From: Njordibacter sp028825405
Lineage (GTDB): Bacteria; Pseudomonadota; Gammaproteobacteria; Pseudomonadales; Balneatricaceae
NCBI RefSeq assembly: GCF_047730065.1
Contig: NZ_CP159829.1
Coordinates: 1,798,001 to 1,862,000 of the forward strand
DNA: 64,000 nt
Direction of reading: 5' to 3'
Part shown: positions 17,818 through 26,631 of the stretch, piece after piece
How the letters are laid out: every line of letters begins with the position of its first letter
Numbering within the stretch: the stretch's first letter is position 1
The notes under the pieces: model-generated
Told to the model about the DNA's origin: nothing
What the model saw: only the letters and a program-made list of their open reading frames with translations
Database searches by the model: none
Position numbers and translations under genes: made by a program

Positions 17818-18768
17818 CTAGGTTTCTAGATCACTTATCCAAGGTGGATTTGCACCCTGTCGGGCTACATTAATTGCAGCAACATTTACTGCATAAGTCA
17901 ATGATGCTAGTAGTTCTGTCAGGCTAATGCGGGCTAGTGCTCGTTTTGACATGAGGTTTTGTTCAACAATTTTAGCCATAAAACCGGCATTAAAAGTATC
18001 ACCCGCACCAACGGTATCTACAACACACACGTTTGGCGCTTCTTGATGAACTTTTTCACCAGAACTTAGATACGCTGTTGCACCATCAGCGCCTTTAGTG
18101 ACTACCACCATAGTTGTGTTATTACCACGCAGCAAACCCACCTGCCGCTCTTCATCGGCATGGCTTCCCACCAACCAGTCTAAGTCTTCATCAGATACCT
18201 TGATAATATCAGCCACTTCAATAATGCCCTGCAAGCGTTGCCGGTAAGAATGGACATTACTGATGAAATTTTCACGTATATTAGGGTCTAAAATAATCAC
18301 AGTATCATCTGCATATTGCTTTACTAAATCACAATAGGAACTGGCAGCAGGCTCATTAATTAAACTAATTCCTCCCACATACAAAGCACTGAGGGACTGC
18401 CTCGCCACTGAAGACGCTTTTAGGTTAGGGATGTGCTTTATATTGACAGATCGACCCGCACTATTTTCATCGTAAAATGTATAGTTGGCGTGCCCCTCAT
18501 TAAAGCTAACAAATGCTAGTGTGGTCGGTAAATCAGACCTCACAAGATATGATGTGTTGACCCTACTCGTCACTAATGCATCATGCAGTTGTTCGCCAAA
18601 GAGATCATTAGATATACCCGACACCATACCCACTTCAGCGCCTAAACGGCCCAACCCTATAGCCGTGTTAAAAATTGCCCCACCTACTAAAGGCGTAAAA
18701 CTGGTTTGTCCAGAGTCTGATAACACTGGCACCATATCAATAAGGGCTTCACCACAACAAATAATCAA
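17818..18768 (-). CDS. PfkB-family sugar kinase, fructokinase-like
   Basis: About 316 residues of the ribokinase/PfkB family. The N-terminus reads IICCGEALIDMVPV, the GG of the sugar site is in PLVGGAIFNTA, and the C-terminal signature DTVGAGDTFNAGF carries the catalytic Asp. In a mannitol/sorbitol operon it most likely phosphorylates fructose, the product of both dehydrogenases. I choose the TTG at 18768 because AGGA lies 6 bases before it and because it gives the standard family N-terminus; an ATG 20 codons upstream adds an unrelated leader. It is separated from the other operon genes by about 425 bases, so it may have its own promoter. Confidence 0.88.
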   Translation of the reverse strand: MIICCGEALIDMVPVLSDSGQTSFTPLVGGAIFNTAIGLGRLGAEVGMVSGISNDLFGEQLHDALVTSRVNTSYLVRSDLPTTLAFVSFNEGHANYTFYDENSAGRSVNIKHIPNLKASSVARQSLSALYVGGISLINEPAASSYCDLVKQYADDTVIILDPNIRENFISNVHSYRQRLQGIIEVADIIKVSDEDLDWLVGSHADEERQVGLLRGNNTTMVVVTKGADGATAYLSSGEKVHQEAPNVCVVDTVGAGDTFNAGFMAKIVEQNLMSKRALARISLTELLASLTYAVNVAAINVARQGANPPWISDLET

Positions 18769-19194
18769 AATTAATCCTAAATTAAACGGCGTCCCATTAA
18801 TAAAGACACGATGTATCAATAAATTCAAACAGAATGGTCTGAGTCACTACCCCCAACTCAATTTATTCTGCACTTCAGTACTCAATAGGCTGACTAGGAT
18901 TTCAAGCCAGTATTACCCGTCAGCCTAGCCACCCTAGTCGCCCTAGTCATTCTAAAGTCTGGTAAATCAATCAACAATTCTTCAGCGTAAGTCTTTCACC
19001 TGCACTAGGTTAGTCATTATTATACCAGCAGGTATGCTTATCATTGCCATATTATTATCCACTTTAATAAGCCCATTTTAAATTCGTAAGCCCATTGCAG
19101 ATGGCTTTATTAAACCAACACATTAACGACCCAAAAACTGAACTACGACTGCTGCATTAATTTATTAGACACACAACAAACTTATAACCAAGGT
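18769..19194. other. Intergenic region between kinase genes, with short tandem repeat
   Basis: About 425 bases without a gene. It contains three tandem copies of a 9-base unit CCTAGnCnn at 18924-18950. No clear terminator or promoter could be picked out by eye. Confidence 0.4.
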
Positions 19195-19890
19195 TCATGA
19201 ATTACTTTTATTCCACTTTAAAATGATATCGGCAAAACCACTTTCTCTGATGATCAGTTTCGCATTGGGCATGTCGTTTAATTCAACTTTTAAGTTCGCA
19301 GTTGGGTCATCATAATTCAGGTTTTTCCAGCGTTCTACTAACCTTAAACGCAAGGTCTCTTCATCACATGGAATGTTTACGCACAAGTCAAAATACTTTT
19401 TAAGCTGAGACCAGGGCCCATCTTTTAAGAGCAAATAGTTACCCTCAATCAACACTACATTAGTTTTGTTATCGATGAGTCTAGCGCTGGCAAGAGATAG
19501 GTCACGCTTGCGATCAAACAAAGGAACAGCAACACTTTGTGTCCGTTTTTTAGTTGTTAGTCGATTTAAAACAGCATCTAAGCCACCTACGTCAAAGGTG
19601 TCAGGAGCGCCTTTTCTTTGTGTCAGTCCAAGTTGCTGCAAGATGGCATTATCATAGTGAAAACCATCCATGGGAACAGCTTGAACCTTAATTTCTTTGT
19701 TCTGCGCCAGCATTGCTTCCAATGCATCAGTCGCTGTTGATTTGCCACTGCCTGGAGGCCCTGAAATAGCAATAACGAGCCTGTTATGATTGGTCAATCG
19801 CTCCAGTATGTTATCGGCTAGCTGAGCCAAACTAACCTCTGACGGTAGGTTTTTGTTTATTAGTGCAGGCTGGGAATCAGAGGGCGTCAT
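19195..19890 (-). CDS. P-loop kinase of the uridine kinase/FrcK type
   Basis: A 231-residue P-loop kinase with Walker A ISGPPGSGKST at about 41-51, then VPMDGFHYDN, a stretch typical of the uridine kinase/pantothenate kinase-like family, and LIEGNYLLL. Close relatives occur in fructose and polyol ABC operons (FrcK type), where they are presumed to phosphorylate the imported sugar or its product. Its ATG overlaps the mannitol dehydrogenase stop (ATGA), so it is translationally coupled to that gene. The operon thus carries two candidate sugar kinases, this one and the PfkB gene. Substrate not provable from sequence. Confidence 0.8.
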   Translation of the reverse strand: MTPSDSQPALINKNLPSEVSLAQLADNILERLTNHNRLVIAISGPPGSGKSTATDALEAMLAQNKEIKVQAVPMDGFHYDNAILQQLGLTQRKGAPDTFDVGGLDAVLNRLTTKKRTQSVAVPLFDRKRDLSLASARLIDNKTNVVLIEGNYLLLKDGPWSQLKKYFDLCVNIPCDEETLRLRLVERWKNLNYDDPTANLKVELNDMPNAKLIIRESGFADIILKWNKSNS

Positions 19891-21386
19891 AGGGGTGCCT
19901 CTGCATGTTGCAATAGAGACTGATTACCGCAATAAGACTCTAGAGCAGCTTCAACCCCTCGATCCCAAATCATCATCAACCATCTGCAAAAAGCGCTTTG
20001 AAACTGTGGCTTGTCTGCTAAGTCACCATAAGTATTTCGCATTTCAAGCCATGCTTGTGGTTCTACTTTGGCTTGTTTTGCCGTTGCCACTAAGGTGTCC
20101 CAAAAAGGGTCATTGGATACGATAATACTGCCATCCTCTCTTGTACCCTCGCACATCCGAGCCCATGCAGCCTCAACTAATGCAAGGCCCTCGATCGAAC
20201 TCCCTGTGGCCAATCCGTCATGAACTGTCGGTAAGATAAACCCTGGATGTCGCGATGAACCATCAAAGGCAACTCGGCGCACAGTGTCAATAATCTCAGG
20301 ATTAGAAAAGCGGCGTTCGATAAGATCTACATATTGTTGAGGATTCATTCCTGCAACCTGAGCAACATGTGGAGCAATTTCTTCAGCTTGAACTTTTCGA
20401 AAAAAAGCATGAATCTGTGCATGCTCCATAGCCTCTGAAATCGTTTCTATATTCAAAATCTCTGCAATGTTAACTATGATCTGATGACCTGCGTTGAGGA
20501 TACGAATCTTCTGTGTTTCAAAACCATGCACGTTATCAGAAAAGGTAGCGCCCACTTTTTCCCATTGCGGACGACCAGCACAAAAAGCATCTTCAAGTAC
20601 CCATTGACGAAAGTTTTCATGGGTCACTGGCACTTGATCGTCAACTCCAATTTGCTTAGCTAACTCCAACTCTCTAGCTCCAGTTGCTGGCACAATGCAG
20701 TCGACCATTGAGTTTGGAAAAGTACACTGCGCCTCAATCCATTGAGCCAGTTTTACATCTGACATTTTGGCAAGCGAAATAATCGTTTGCCTTAGGATGT
20801 CACCATTACCTTGAAGGTTGTCGCAACTTTGTAAGGTAAAAGGTCCAATGTTGCGTTCACAGCGTATTTTTAGCGCCGCGATAATTGAACCAAAGGCGGT
20901 GCGCGGAGCACTGGGGTTAGACGCATCGTACTCAATGTCTGGATGTGCACTATTCAAAGCCTTAGTCACAGGATCAATGTAATAGCCTCCCTCTGTCACA
21001 GTAAGAGCGACAATCCGTATTACAGGATCTGCCATTTGCACAATCAAAGCACCGTTACCGTCCTCGATGGGCACGTAGTCAATCATTGATCCGACCACTT
21101 CAGCAGATTTTCCCGACGGGTCCAGTTCAATTAAAGTACTCAAACAATCTTGAGACAATAGTTTTTCACGTTGCTCAGTGTCAAAGGGACGAACCCCTGC
21201 ACCAATGATGGCCCAGTCATGATTAAGACCCATTTCAAGCAAACGGTGAAGATACCAAGATTGATGCGCACGATGAAAATTACCCAGTCCAATATGCACA
21301 ATGCCAGGTGTCAGTGCCCGGCGGTCATAGGTGGGTTTAGAAATGATATCTGGTAGGCTGTTCAGACTTTGATTTGATAATATCAT
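19887..21386 (-). CDS. mtlK: Mannitol 2-dehydrogenase (long-chain polyol dehydrogenase)
   Basis: About 499 residues of the long-chain mannitol dehydrogenase family, which oxidise D-mannitol (also arabitol or sorbitol) to the 2-ketose with NAD+. Visible are the N-terminal GLGNFHRAHQ cofactor segment, CDNLQGNG, and KIRILNAGHQ carrying the family lysine and histidine. Length is typical. The preferred ATG shares its first base with the stop of the SDR gene (TAATG); an ATG four codons upstream is possible. It lies between the sorbitol dehydrogenase and the FrcK-like kinase, as in known smo/mtl operons. Confidence 0.93.
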   Translation of the reverse strand: MILSNQSLNSLPDIISKPTYDRRALTPGIVHIGLGNFHRAHQSWYLHRLLEMGLNHDWAIIGAGVRPFDTEQREKLLSQDCLSTLIELDPSGKSAEVVGSMIDYVPIEDGNGALIVQMADPVIRIVALTVTEGGYYIDPVTKALNSAHPDIEYDASNPSAPRTAFGSIIAALKIRCERNIGPFTLQSCDNLQGNGDILRQTIISLAKMSDVKLAQWIEAQCTFPNSMVDCIVPATGARELELAKQIGVDDQVPVTHENFRQWVLEDAFCAGRPQWEKVGATFSDNVHGFETQKIRILNAGHQIIVNIAEILNIETISEAMEHAQIHAFFRKVQAEEIAPHVAQVAGMNPQQYVDLIERRFSNPEIIDTVRRVAFDGSSRHPGFILPTVHDGLATGSSIEGLALVEAAWARMCEGTREDGSIIVSNDPFWDTLVATAKQAKVEPQAWLEMRNTYGDLADKPQFQSAFCRWLMMIWDRGVEAALESYCGNQSLLQHAEAPL

Positions 21387-22159
21387 TAGCTTGTCCATTG
21401 ACCTCCATCAACATTATAGGTTTGTGCCACAATGTATTCAGCTTCATCACTTGCTAAAAAAATAGCCATACCCGTTAAATCTTGGGCCTGCCCCATTCTT
21501 CCATAAGGCACCGCGTCACCCACCTCTTGCTTTTTCTGGCCCAGAACTTTGCCTTCGTGTTTAGCAAAGAACGCATCAACCCCATCCCAATGTTCGCCGT
21601 CAACAACTCCAGGAGAGATAGCATTGACGTTAATGCCGTGTTGGATTAAGTTGAGCCCAGCTGATTGCGTGAGGCTGATCACAGCTGCCTTAGTTGCGCA
21701 ATAAACAGCCACAAGGGATTCACCACGGCGCCCTGCTTGGCTAGCCATATTAATAATGCTGCCCTTAATACCTTGATCAATCATGTGTCGTGCCACAGCT
21801 TGCAGAGTAAACAGAGTGCCTGAAAAATTAATTTCGAACACACGCTGATAATCTGCACGATCTATATCAACGATGGGGCCAGCTGTAAAAATAGCTGCAT
21901 TGTTGATTAAAATATCTATTTGACCAAATGTATCCACAACTTGGCTAATAGCACGATCAATACTCACTTGTTGGGTCACATCCATCTCTACAGCAATAGC
22001 TGCAGGGCCTAAGTCACTGACTGATCTGCGCGCGCGTTCAATATCAATGTCTGCAATTGCTACCCGAGCACCTTCTTTTATATAGGCCTCAGCAAAGGCG
22101 AGTCCAATGCCTCGAGCTGCGCCCGTGATGAGGGCACACTTACCAACAAGTCGCTTCAT
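21386..22159 (-). CDS. smoS: Sorbitol/galactitol dehydrogenase, SDR family
   Basis: 257 residues, very close in layout to SmoS (sorbitol dehydrogenase) of Rhodobacter-type polyol operons. TGAARGIG lies at about 13-20, NNAA follows at 90, and YCATK holds the catalytic Tyr and Lys. The segments NMASQAGRRGE, GVVDGEHWDGVD and IVAQTYNVDGG are characteristic of the SmoS group. It oxidises sorbitol to fructose. Its ATG overlaps the stop of the ABC ATPase gene (ATGA) and its end overlaps the mannitol dehydrogenase start. Confidence 0.93.
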   Translation of the reverse strand: MKRLVGKCALITGAARGIGLAFAEAYIKEGARVAIADIDIERARRSVSDLGPAAIAVEMDVTQQVSIDRAISQVVDTFGQIDILINNAAIFTAGPIVDIDRADYQRVFEINFSGTLFTLQAVARHMIDQGIKGSIINMASQAGRRGESLVAVYCATKAAVISLTQSAGLNLIQHGINVNAISPGVVDGEHWDGVDAFFAKHEGKVLGQKKQEVGDAVPYGRMGQAQDLTGMAIFLASDEAEYIVAQTYNVDGGQWTS

Positions 22160-23160
22160 GCAATCCTCAATCCATCGTCTGAAAACAGATGAAGATGTGC
22201 ATGATTTGGAGTAAGAAACACTTTTTCTCCATAATGCAGGCTAACCTCACCACTTGCTCTGACCGTAATCGGCTCTGGAAAAGCGTCACATTTCACATGA
22301 AAAAAGGTATCAGAGCCTAGGTGCTCTGATACACCAATAATGCCAGACCAAACCCCTTCTTGGTCTGAAATCGAAAGGTGTTCGGGCCGGATGCCAATGG
22401 TCTTCGCACCCAATTTGACCGCTTCAGGTCCTTCGAGTAAGTTCATAGAAGGCGAACCAATGAAACCCGCTACAAAAACGTTTTTAGGCTTGCTGTATAA
22501 CTCAAGTGGGCTACCTACCTGCTCAATATTACCCGCTTTTAACACCACAATTCGGTCAGCCATAGTCATGGCCTCAACCTGATCGTGAGTAACATAAACC
22601 ATGGTTGTGGCCAGTCGTTTGTGCAATTCACCAATTTCAAGTCGCATTTCAACCCGCAAGGCAGCGTCCAAGTTTGACAGTGGTTCGTCAAACAAAAAGG
22701 CTTTGGGTTCCCGCACGATGGCTCGGCCAATCGCCACGCGCTGTCGTTGTCCACCTGATAAAAGCCCGGGTCGGCGCTCAAGATAATCGGTTAGATTAAG
22801 CACTTCTGCTGCAGCCATCACCTTACTATTAATTTTGTCTCGGCCAAGCTTTGCCATTTTAAGTGGGAAAGCGATATTGTTGCGCACGCTCATGTGTGGG
22901 TAAAGAGCATATGACTGAAAAACCATAGCCAATTTACGTTTGGCCGGTGCCAATTGAGTGGAGTCTTTTCCATCGATATGAATTTGGCCTCCTGTTACAT
23001 CTTCAAGGCCTGCAATAAGGCGTAACAGTGTCGATTTTCCACAGCCTGACGGTCCCACAAATACGGTGAATTCTCCATCTTCTATGGTCAAGTCCAACGG
23101 TGGTATAACTTCCACACCGTCAAAGCTCTTATTAACTTGATCAAGTACAATGCGTCCCAT
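22156..23160 (-). CDS. smoK: Polyol ABC transporter ATPase (MalK/SmoK type)
   Basis: 334 residues. Walker A is GPSGCGKST (about 36-44), the Q-loop is VFQSYALYP, the signature is LSGGQRQRVAIGRA, Walker B is AFLFDEP and the H-loop is VYVTHDQ. A C-terminal TOBE-like regulatory domain follows (GIRPEHL). This is the CUT1/MalK class of ATPases. It energises import of mannitol/sorbitol through the two permeases upstream. AAGGACC lies 6 bases before the ATG. Confidence 0.93.
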   Translation of the reverse strand: MGRIVLDQVNKSFDGVEVIPPLDLTIEDGEFTVFVGPSGCGKSTLLRLIAGLEDVTGGQIHIDGKDSTQLAPAKRKLAMVFQSYALYPHMSVRNNIAFPLKMAKLGRDKINSKVMAAAEVLNLTDYLERRPGLLSGGQRQRVAIGRAIVREPKAFLFDEPLSNLDAALRVEMRLEIGELHKRLATTMVYVTHDQVEAMTMADRIVVLKAGNIEQVGSPLELYSKPKNVFVAGFIGSPSMNLLEGPEAVKLGAKTIGIRPEHLSISDQEGVWSGIIGVSEHLGSDTFFHVKCDAFPEPITVRASGEVSLHYGEKVFLTPNHAHLHLFSDDGLRIA

Positions 23161-23174
23161 GAATAAGGTCCTTA

Positions 23175-24005
23175 TTATTTTACGGCGCCGAAAGTTAGGC
23201 CACGTACGAGTTGTTTTTGACTGAACCAGCCTAGGATCAGAATTGGAGCGATAGCCATGGTTGAGGCAGCGCTTAGTTTGGCGTAGAACAACCCCTCAGG
23301 GCTTGAGTAACTGGCGATAAAGGCAGTGAGAGGTGCGGCCTTTGCAGCAGTCAGATTGAGTGTCCAAAAAGCCTCATTCCAAGCTAAAATGACATTGAGT
23401 AGGATCGTCGACGCTATGCCAGGAACTGCCATGGGCATCAGCACGTATAAAATTTCTGATTTGAGTGTCGCCCCATCCATACGAGCCGCCTCAAGTATTT
23501 CTCCAGGAATTTCCTTAAAATAGGTATACAGCATCCACACAATAATGGGCAGATTGATCAACATCAAAACCACAATTAAACCCAAGCGAGTATCAAGTAC
23601 GCCCAGTTCAATAAAAATCAGGTAAAGAGGGTAAAGGACTCCCACCGCTGGCAACATCTTAGTGGAAAGCATCCAAAGCAAAATATCTTTAGTTCGCTTA
23701 GATGGCACAAATGCCATGGACCAAGCAGCAGGCACAGCAATTAGCACACCCAATAGTGTTGAGCCACCAGCAATGAAAACTGAGTTCCATAAAAACCGCA
23801 TATAGTTTGAGCGTTCTTGTACCACCTGATAATTTTCTAGGGTCCAATCAAAGTTAAGAAAAAGAGGTGGGCTGGCAATGGCCTGCGCCTCAGTTTTAAA
23901 ACTCGTTAAAATAGTCCATAGAATGGGAAAAAAAATCATTAGACCGATAGACCATGCAGCAATGGTGGTCAGCATCTTCAGCTGCATTGAATTAGAACGT
24001 GCCAT
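23175..24005 (-). CDS. smoG: Polyol ABC transporter permease (SmoG type)
   Basis: 276 residues with six membrane spans and the CUT1 permease EAA loop (EAARMDGATLKSEI, about 170-185). It is the MalG-like half of the sugar/polyol channel. AAGGAAG precedes the ATG. It lies 11 bases after the other permease and 14 bases before the ATPase, in one transcript. Confidence 0.92.
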   Translation of the reverse strand: MARSNSMQLKMLTTIAAWSIGLMIFFPILWTILTSFKTEAQAIASPPLFLNFDWTLENYQVVQERSNYMRFLWNSVFIAGGSTLLGVLIAVPAAWSMAFVPSKRTKDILLWMLSTKMLPAVGVLYPLYLIFIELGVLDTRLGLIVVLMLINLPIIVWMLYTYFKEIPGEILEAARMDGATLKSEILYVLMPMAVPGIASTILLNVILAWNEAFWTLNLTAAKAAPLTAFIASYSSPEGLFYAKLSAASTMAIAPILILGWFSQKQLVRGLTFGAVK

Positions 24006-24016
24006 TTGAGCCTTCC

Positions 24017-24883
24017 TTAAGCATCTAGGTTTTTGCCAACGATGCGCATTAAAAACAGCGCTACAATATTGGCTAAAATGATAGCGTAAACGCCACCAGC
24101 CGAACCAAGGCCAATATTTTGTGAATCAGTAATGCGCTGGAAAATTAAATAAGTCAGTGTTCTCGTATCGAAAGCGCCTGACGTAGTGACAAAAATCTCA
24201 GCGAAAGTTGAGAGGATAAAGATGGTTTGAATTAAAATAACCACTGTAATGGCACGCCCTAAGTGGGGTAATACGATAAACCAAAAACGTTTTAAAAGTG
24301 GTGCGCCATCCATTTCTGCAGCTTCCATCTGTTCACTGTCTAAAGATTGTCTAGCCGTTAATAAAATTAAAGTTGCAAACGGTAGCCACTGCCAAGAAAC
24401 AATCATAATAATGGAGGGTAATGCGGCGTCAGTGAGCCATATTACTGGTTCAGCGCCAAAAGCCTTAAAAAGGTGGGCAAATAGACCGTTGACTGGGTCC
24501 ATGAACATATTTTTCCAAAGTAATGCAGACACTGTAGGCATGACAAAAAATGGCGCAATCACCAAAATACGCACAATGCCTTGTCCCCACATGGGTTGAT
24601 CCAAAAGCATGGCTAAAAGGATGCCAAGCACAACCGTAATCACTAATACACTGATGACAATGATCAGTGTCGTCTGAACAGCAGGCCAAAAACTACTTGA
24701 TGTCAAAAACCGTACGTAGTTGTCAAAGCCAGCAAAGCCAAGATCACCACCACGCATGGGTAAGAATTTTCTAAAAGAGAACCAAAAGGTCATGGTTAAC
24801 GGCACCAACATCCAGCCTAAAAGTAGGACCACAGCTGGCGCCATCATTACTCGCGCGGCAGATCGGGATGCATTGGTGGACAT
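24017..24883 (-). CDS. smoF: Polyol ABC transporter permease (SmoF type)
   Basis: 288 residues with six membrane spans and the EAA loop EAAEMDGAPLLKRF at about 187-200. It is the MalF-like half of the permease pair. GGAGG lies 8 bases before the ATG. It follows the solute-binding protein gene after 125 bases that contain a strong hairpin. Confidence 0.92.
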   Translation of the reverse strand: MSTNASRSAARVMMAPAVVLLLGWMLVPLTMTFWFSFRKFLPMRGGDLGFAGFDNYVRFLTSSSFWPAVQTTLIIVISVLVITVVLGILLAMLLDQPMWGQGIVRILVIAPFFVMPTVSALLWKNMFMDPVNGLFAHLFKAFGAEPVIWLTDAALPSIIMIVSWQWLPFATLILLTARQSLDSEQMEAAEMDGAPLLKRFWFIVLPHLGRAITVVILIQTIFILSTFAEIFVTTSGAFDTRTLTYLIFQRITDSQNIGLGSAGGVYAIILANIVALFLMRIVGKNLDA

Positions 24884-24964
24884 ATGTATTTCCTCCGGTG
24901 ACAGGACCGTGCCAAATCACACGAAATTAAGAGTCTACTAAGGTGGGTTGTGTTAGGTAATAGT

Positions 24965-24994
24965 ACCAGAGGGCCGTAGCTTATGCCCTCTGGT
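24965..24994. other. Hairpin between solute-binding protein and permease genes of the polyol operon
   Basis: A perfect 10-base stem (ACCAGAGGGC against GCCCTCTGGT) with a 10-base loop lies just after the SBP stop. No T-run follows on the minus strand, so it is better read as an mRNA-stabilising or partial-termination element that keeps SBP mRNA abundant. Confidence 0.7.
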
Positions 24995-25008
24995 TTAAAA
25001 CGAACAGC

Positions 25009-26313
25009 TTAGCGGTAGCCAGCTGCTTCCATAGCTTCGTTAGTGATGGCTTGCGCCTTCGCTAGTGCTTCTGCCACAGTTTGCTGACCAGCATAGGCTG
25101 CAGAGAATTCTTGGCTAACTTCTGTTGCGATACCAGCAAACTCTGGAATAGCCGCGAACTGGATACCCACGTATGGGCTAGGATCAACGGTTGAGTTTGT
25201 TGGGTCAGCCGACAGGATCGAATCCAATGTCATCTGCGCAAAAGGAACTGCCATGTACTTTGGATTCTTGTAAAGTGAGGTACGGGCTCCTGGAGGAACG
25301 TTAGCCCAACCTTCTTTAGCTGCTACTAACTCAATGTAAGATTTGCTAGTTGCCCACTCAAGAAACTCCTTCGCAGCTGCTTCTTGCTGAGTGCCAGCAG
25401 GAATTGCTAGAGCCCATGCCCAAAGCCAGTTAGACCGCACACCTAAACCATTATCTGGTGCTAGAGCGAAATCAACCTTGTCTGCAACAGTAGAGTCTTT
25501 AGGATTTGTTACGAAAGACGCTGCCACGGTGGCGTCAATCCACATACCACATTTACCCTGTTGAAAGAGCGAAAGGTTTTCGTTAAAGCCATTGGTTGAG
25601 TAGCCTGGAGGGCCTGCATCATTCATCATGTTAACGTAAAAGTTAAGCGTGTCTGACCATTCGCGTGAATCGAACTGTGCATTCCAATCTTCATCAAACC
25701 AACGGGCACCAAACGAGTTGGACATTGCAGTAATAAATGCACCACCTTCACCCCAACCTGCTTTACCACGAATACACACACCATAAACTTCGTTATCACG
25801 GTCTGTCATTGCACGCGCAGCTTTAGCTATAAATGACCAGCTAGGCGCAGCTGGCATTTCCATGCCTGCAGCTTCCATTAGGTCTGTGCGGTACATAACC
25901 ATTGAACTTTCACCATAGAATGGTGCAGCATAAAGGGTACCTTCATGAGACAAACCACCTGCCATTGCTGGCAAAAGATCACCCACATCATATTCAGCTG
26001 AAAGGTCATCTAGCGGAACTAACCAACCGTTTGCTCCCCAGATTGGGGTTTCATACATACCGATGGTCATCACGTCAAAGGATCCACCTTTAGTGGTAAT
26101 GTCCGTAGTAACACGCTGCCTTAAAACGTTTTCTTCAAGTGTGACCCACTCTACAGTGTGTCCAGTTTTAGCAGTGAAATCATCTGTTAAGCCTTGCATA
26201 CGAATCATGTCACCGTTGTTTACTGTAGCCACAGTGATTACATCTGCCTGCACTCCCAGCGCACTAACCGCTGACAGAGCTGTCGCAGCAAGTAAGGTAT
26301 TTTTTAATTTCAT
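25009..26313 (-). CDS. smoE: Polyol ABC transporter solute-binding protein
   Basis: About 434 residues of extracellular solute-binding protein family 1. It has an N-terminal secretion signal (lysine-containing start, hydrophobic LLAATALSAVSALG, cleavage likely after VQA) and the mature protein begins DVITVATVNNGD. It captures mannitol/sorbitol-type polyols in the periplasm for SmoFGK. I choose the ATG at 26313 because GGAGG is 5 bases upstream and the signal peptide starts there; a longer in-frame start 24 codons earlier lacks both. First gene of the operon. Confidence 0.93.
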   Translation of the reverse strand: MKLKNTLLAATALSAVSALGVQADVITVATVNNGDMIRMQGLTDDFTAKTGHTVEWVTLEENVLRQRVTTDITTKGGSFDVMTIGMYETPIWGANGWLVPLDDLSAEYDVGDLLPAMAGGLSHEGTLYAAPFYGESSMVMYRTDLMEAAGMEMPAAPSWSFIAKAARAMTDRDNEVYGVCIRGKAGWGEGGAFITAMSNSFGARWFDEDWNAQFDSREWSDTLNFYVNMMNDAGPPGYSTNGFNENLSLFQQGKCGMWIDATVAASFVTNPKDSTVADKVDFALAPDNGLGVRSNWLWAWALAIPAGTQQEAAAKEFLEWATSKSYIELVAAKEGWANVPPGARTSLYKNPKYMAVPFAQMTLDSILSADPTNSTVDPSPYVGIQFAAIPEFAGIATEVSQEFSAAYAGQQTVAEALAKAQAITNEAMEAAGYR

Positions 26314-26398
26314 CATATCCTCCGGAGGATTTAGATTTATAAATTTTTGATAGATATTTTTATAATTTACTTCGTCGGCGACCAAGCCGATGTCTCAT

Positions 26399-26426
26399 CA
26401 TATACTCAAGCTTTTACCCTTGTCAA
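26399..26426 (-). promoter_or_regulatory. Sigma70-type promoter of the polyol operon
   Basis: On the minus strand, TTGACA (26426-26421) is followed by a 16-base spacer and TATATG (26404-26399), about 85 bases before the SBP start codon. The leader contains a small TCGGC/GCCGA hairpin. Confidence 0.55.
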
Positions 26427-26631
26427 TTATTAATGTTAGTTGCTTTAATAAATAAATAAGACTATTCTCTTCAGTAAGGCTTAGCTTATTCAGCTCATTT
26501 AAATTGACTTAAATTGTTTTATATTGACTTCAAGAACGTTTAAAATGGCCGATCAATAAAACTAAAATTACGATCGAATGCCTTAGGCACTTGGTTTCGA
26601 GCCATTCACATCGCTAAAAGGAACTTCACTG

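Noticed and set aside
17800..17830. GTTCAAATC, similar to a tRNA T-loop
   Set aside because: The flanking bases do not pair and no acceptor or anticodon arm is present.
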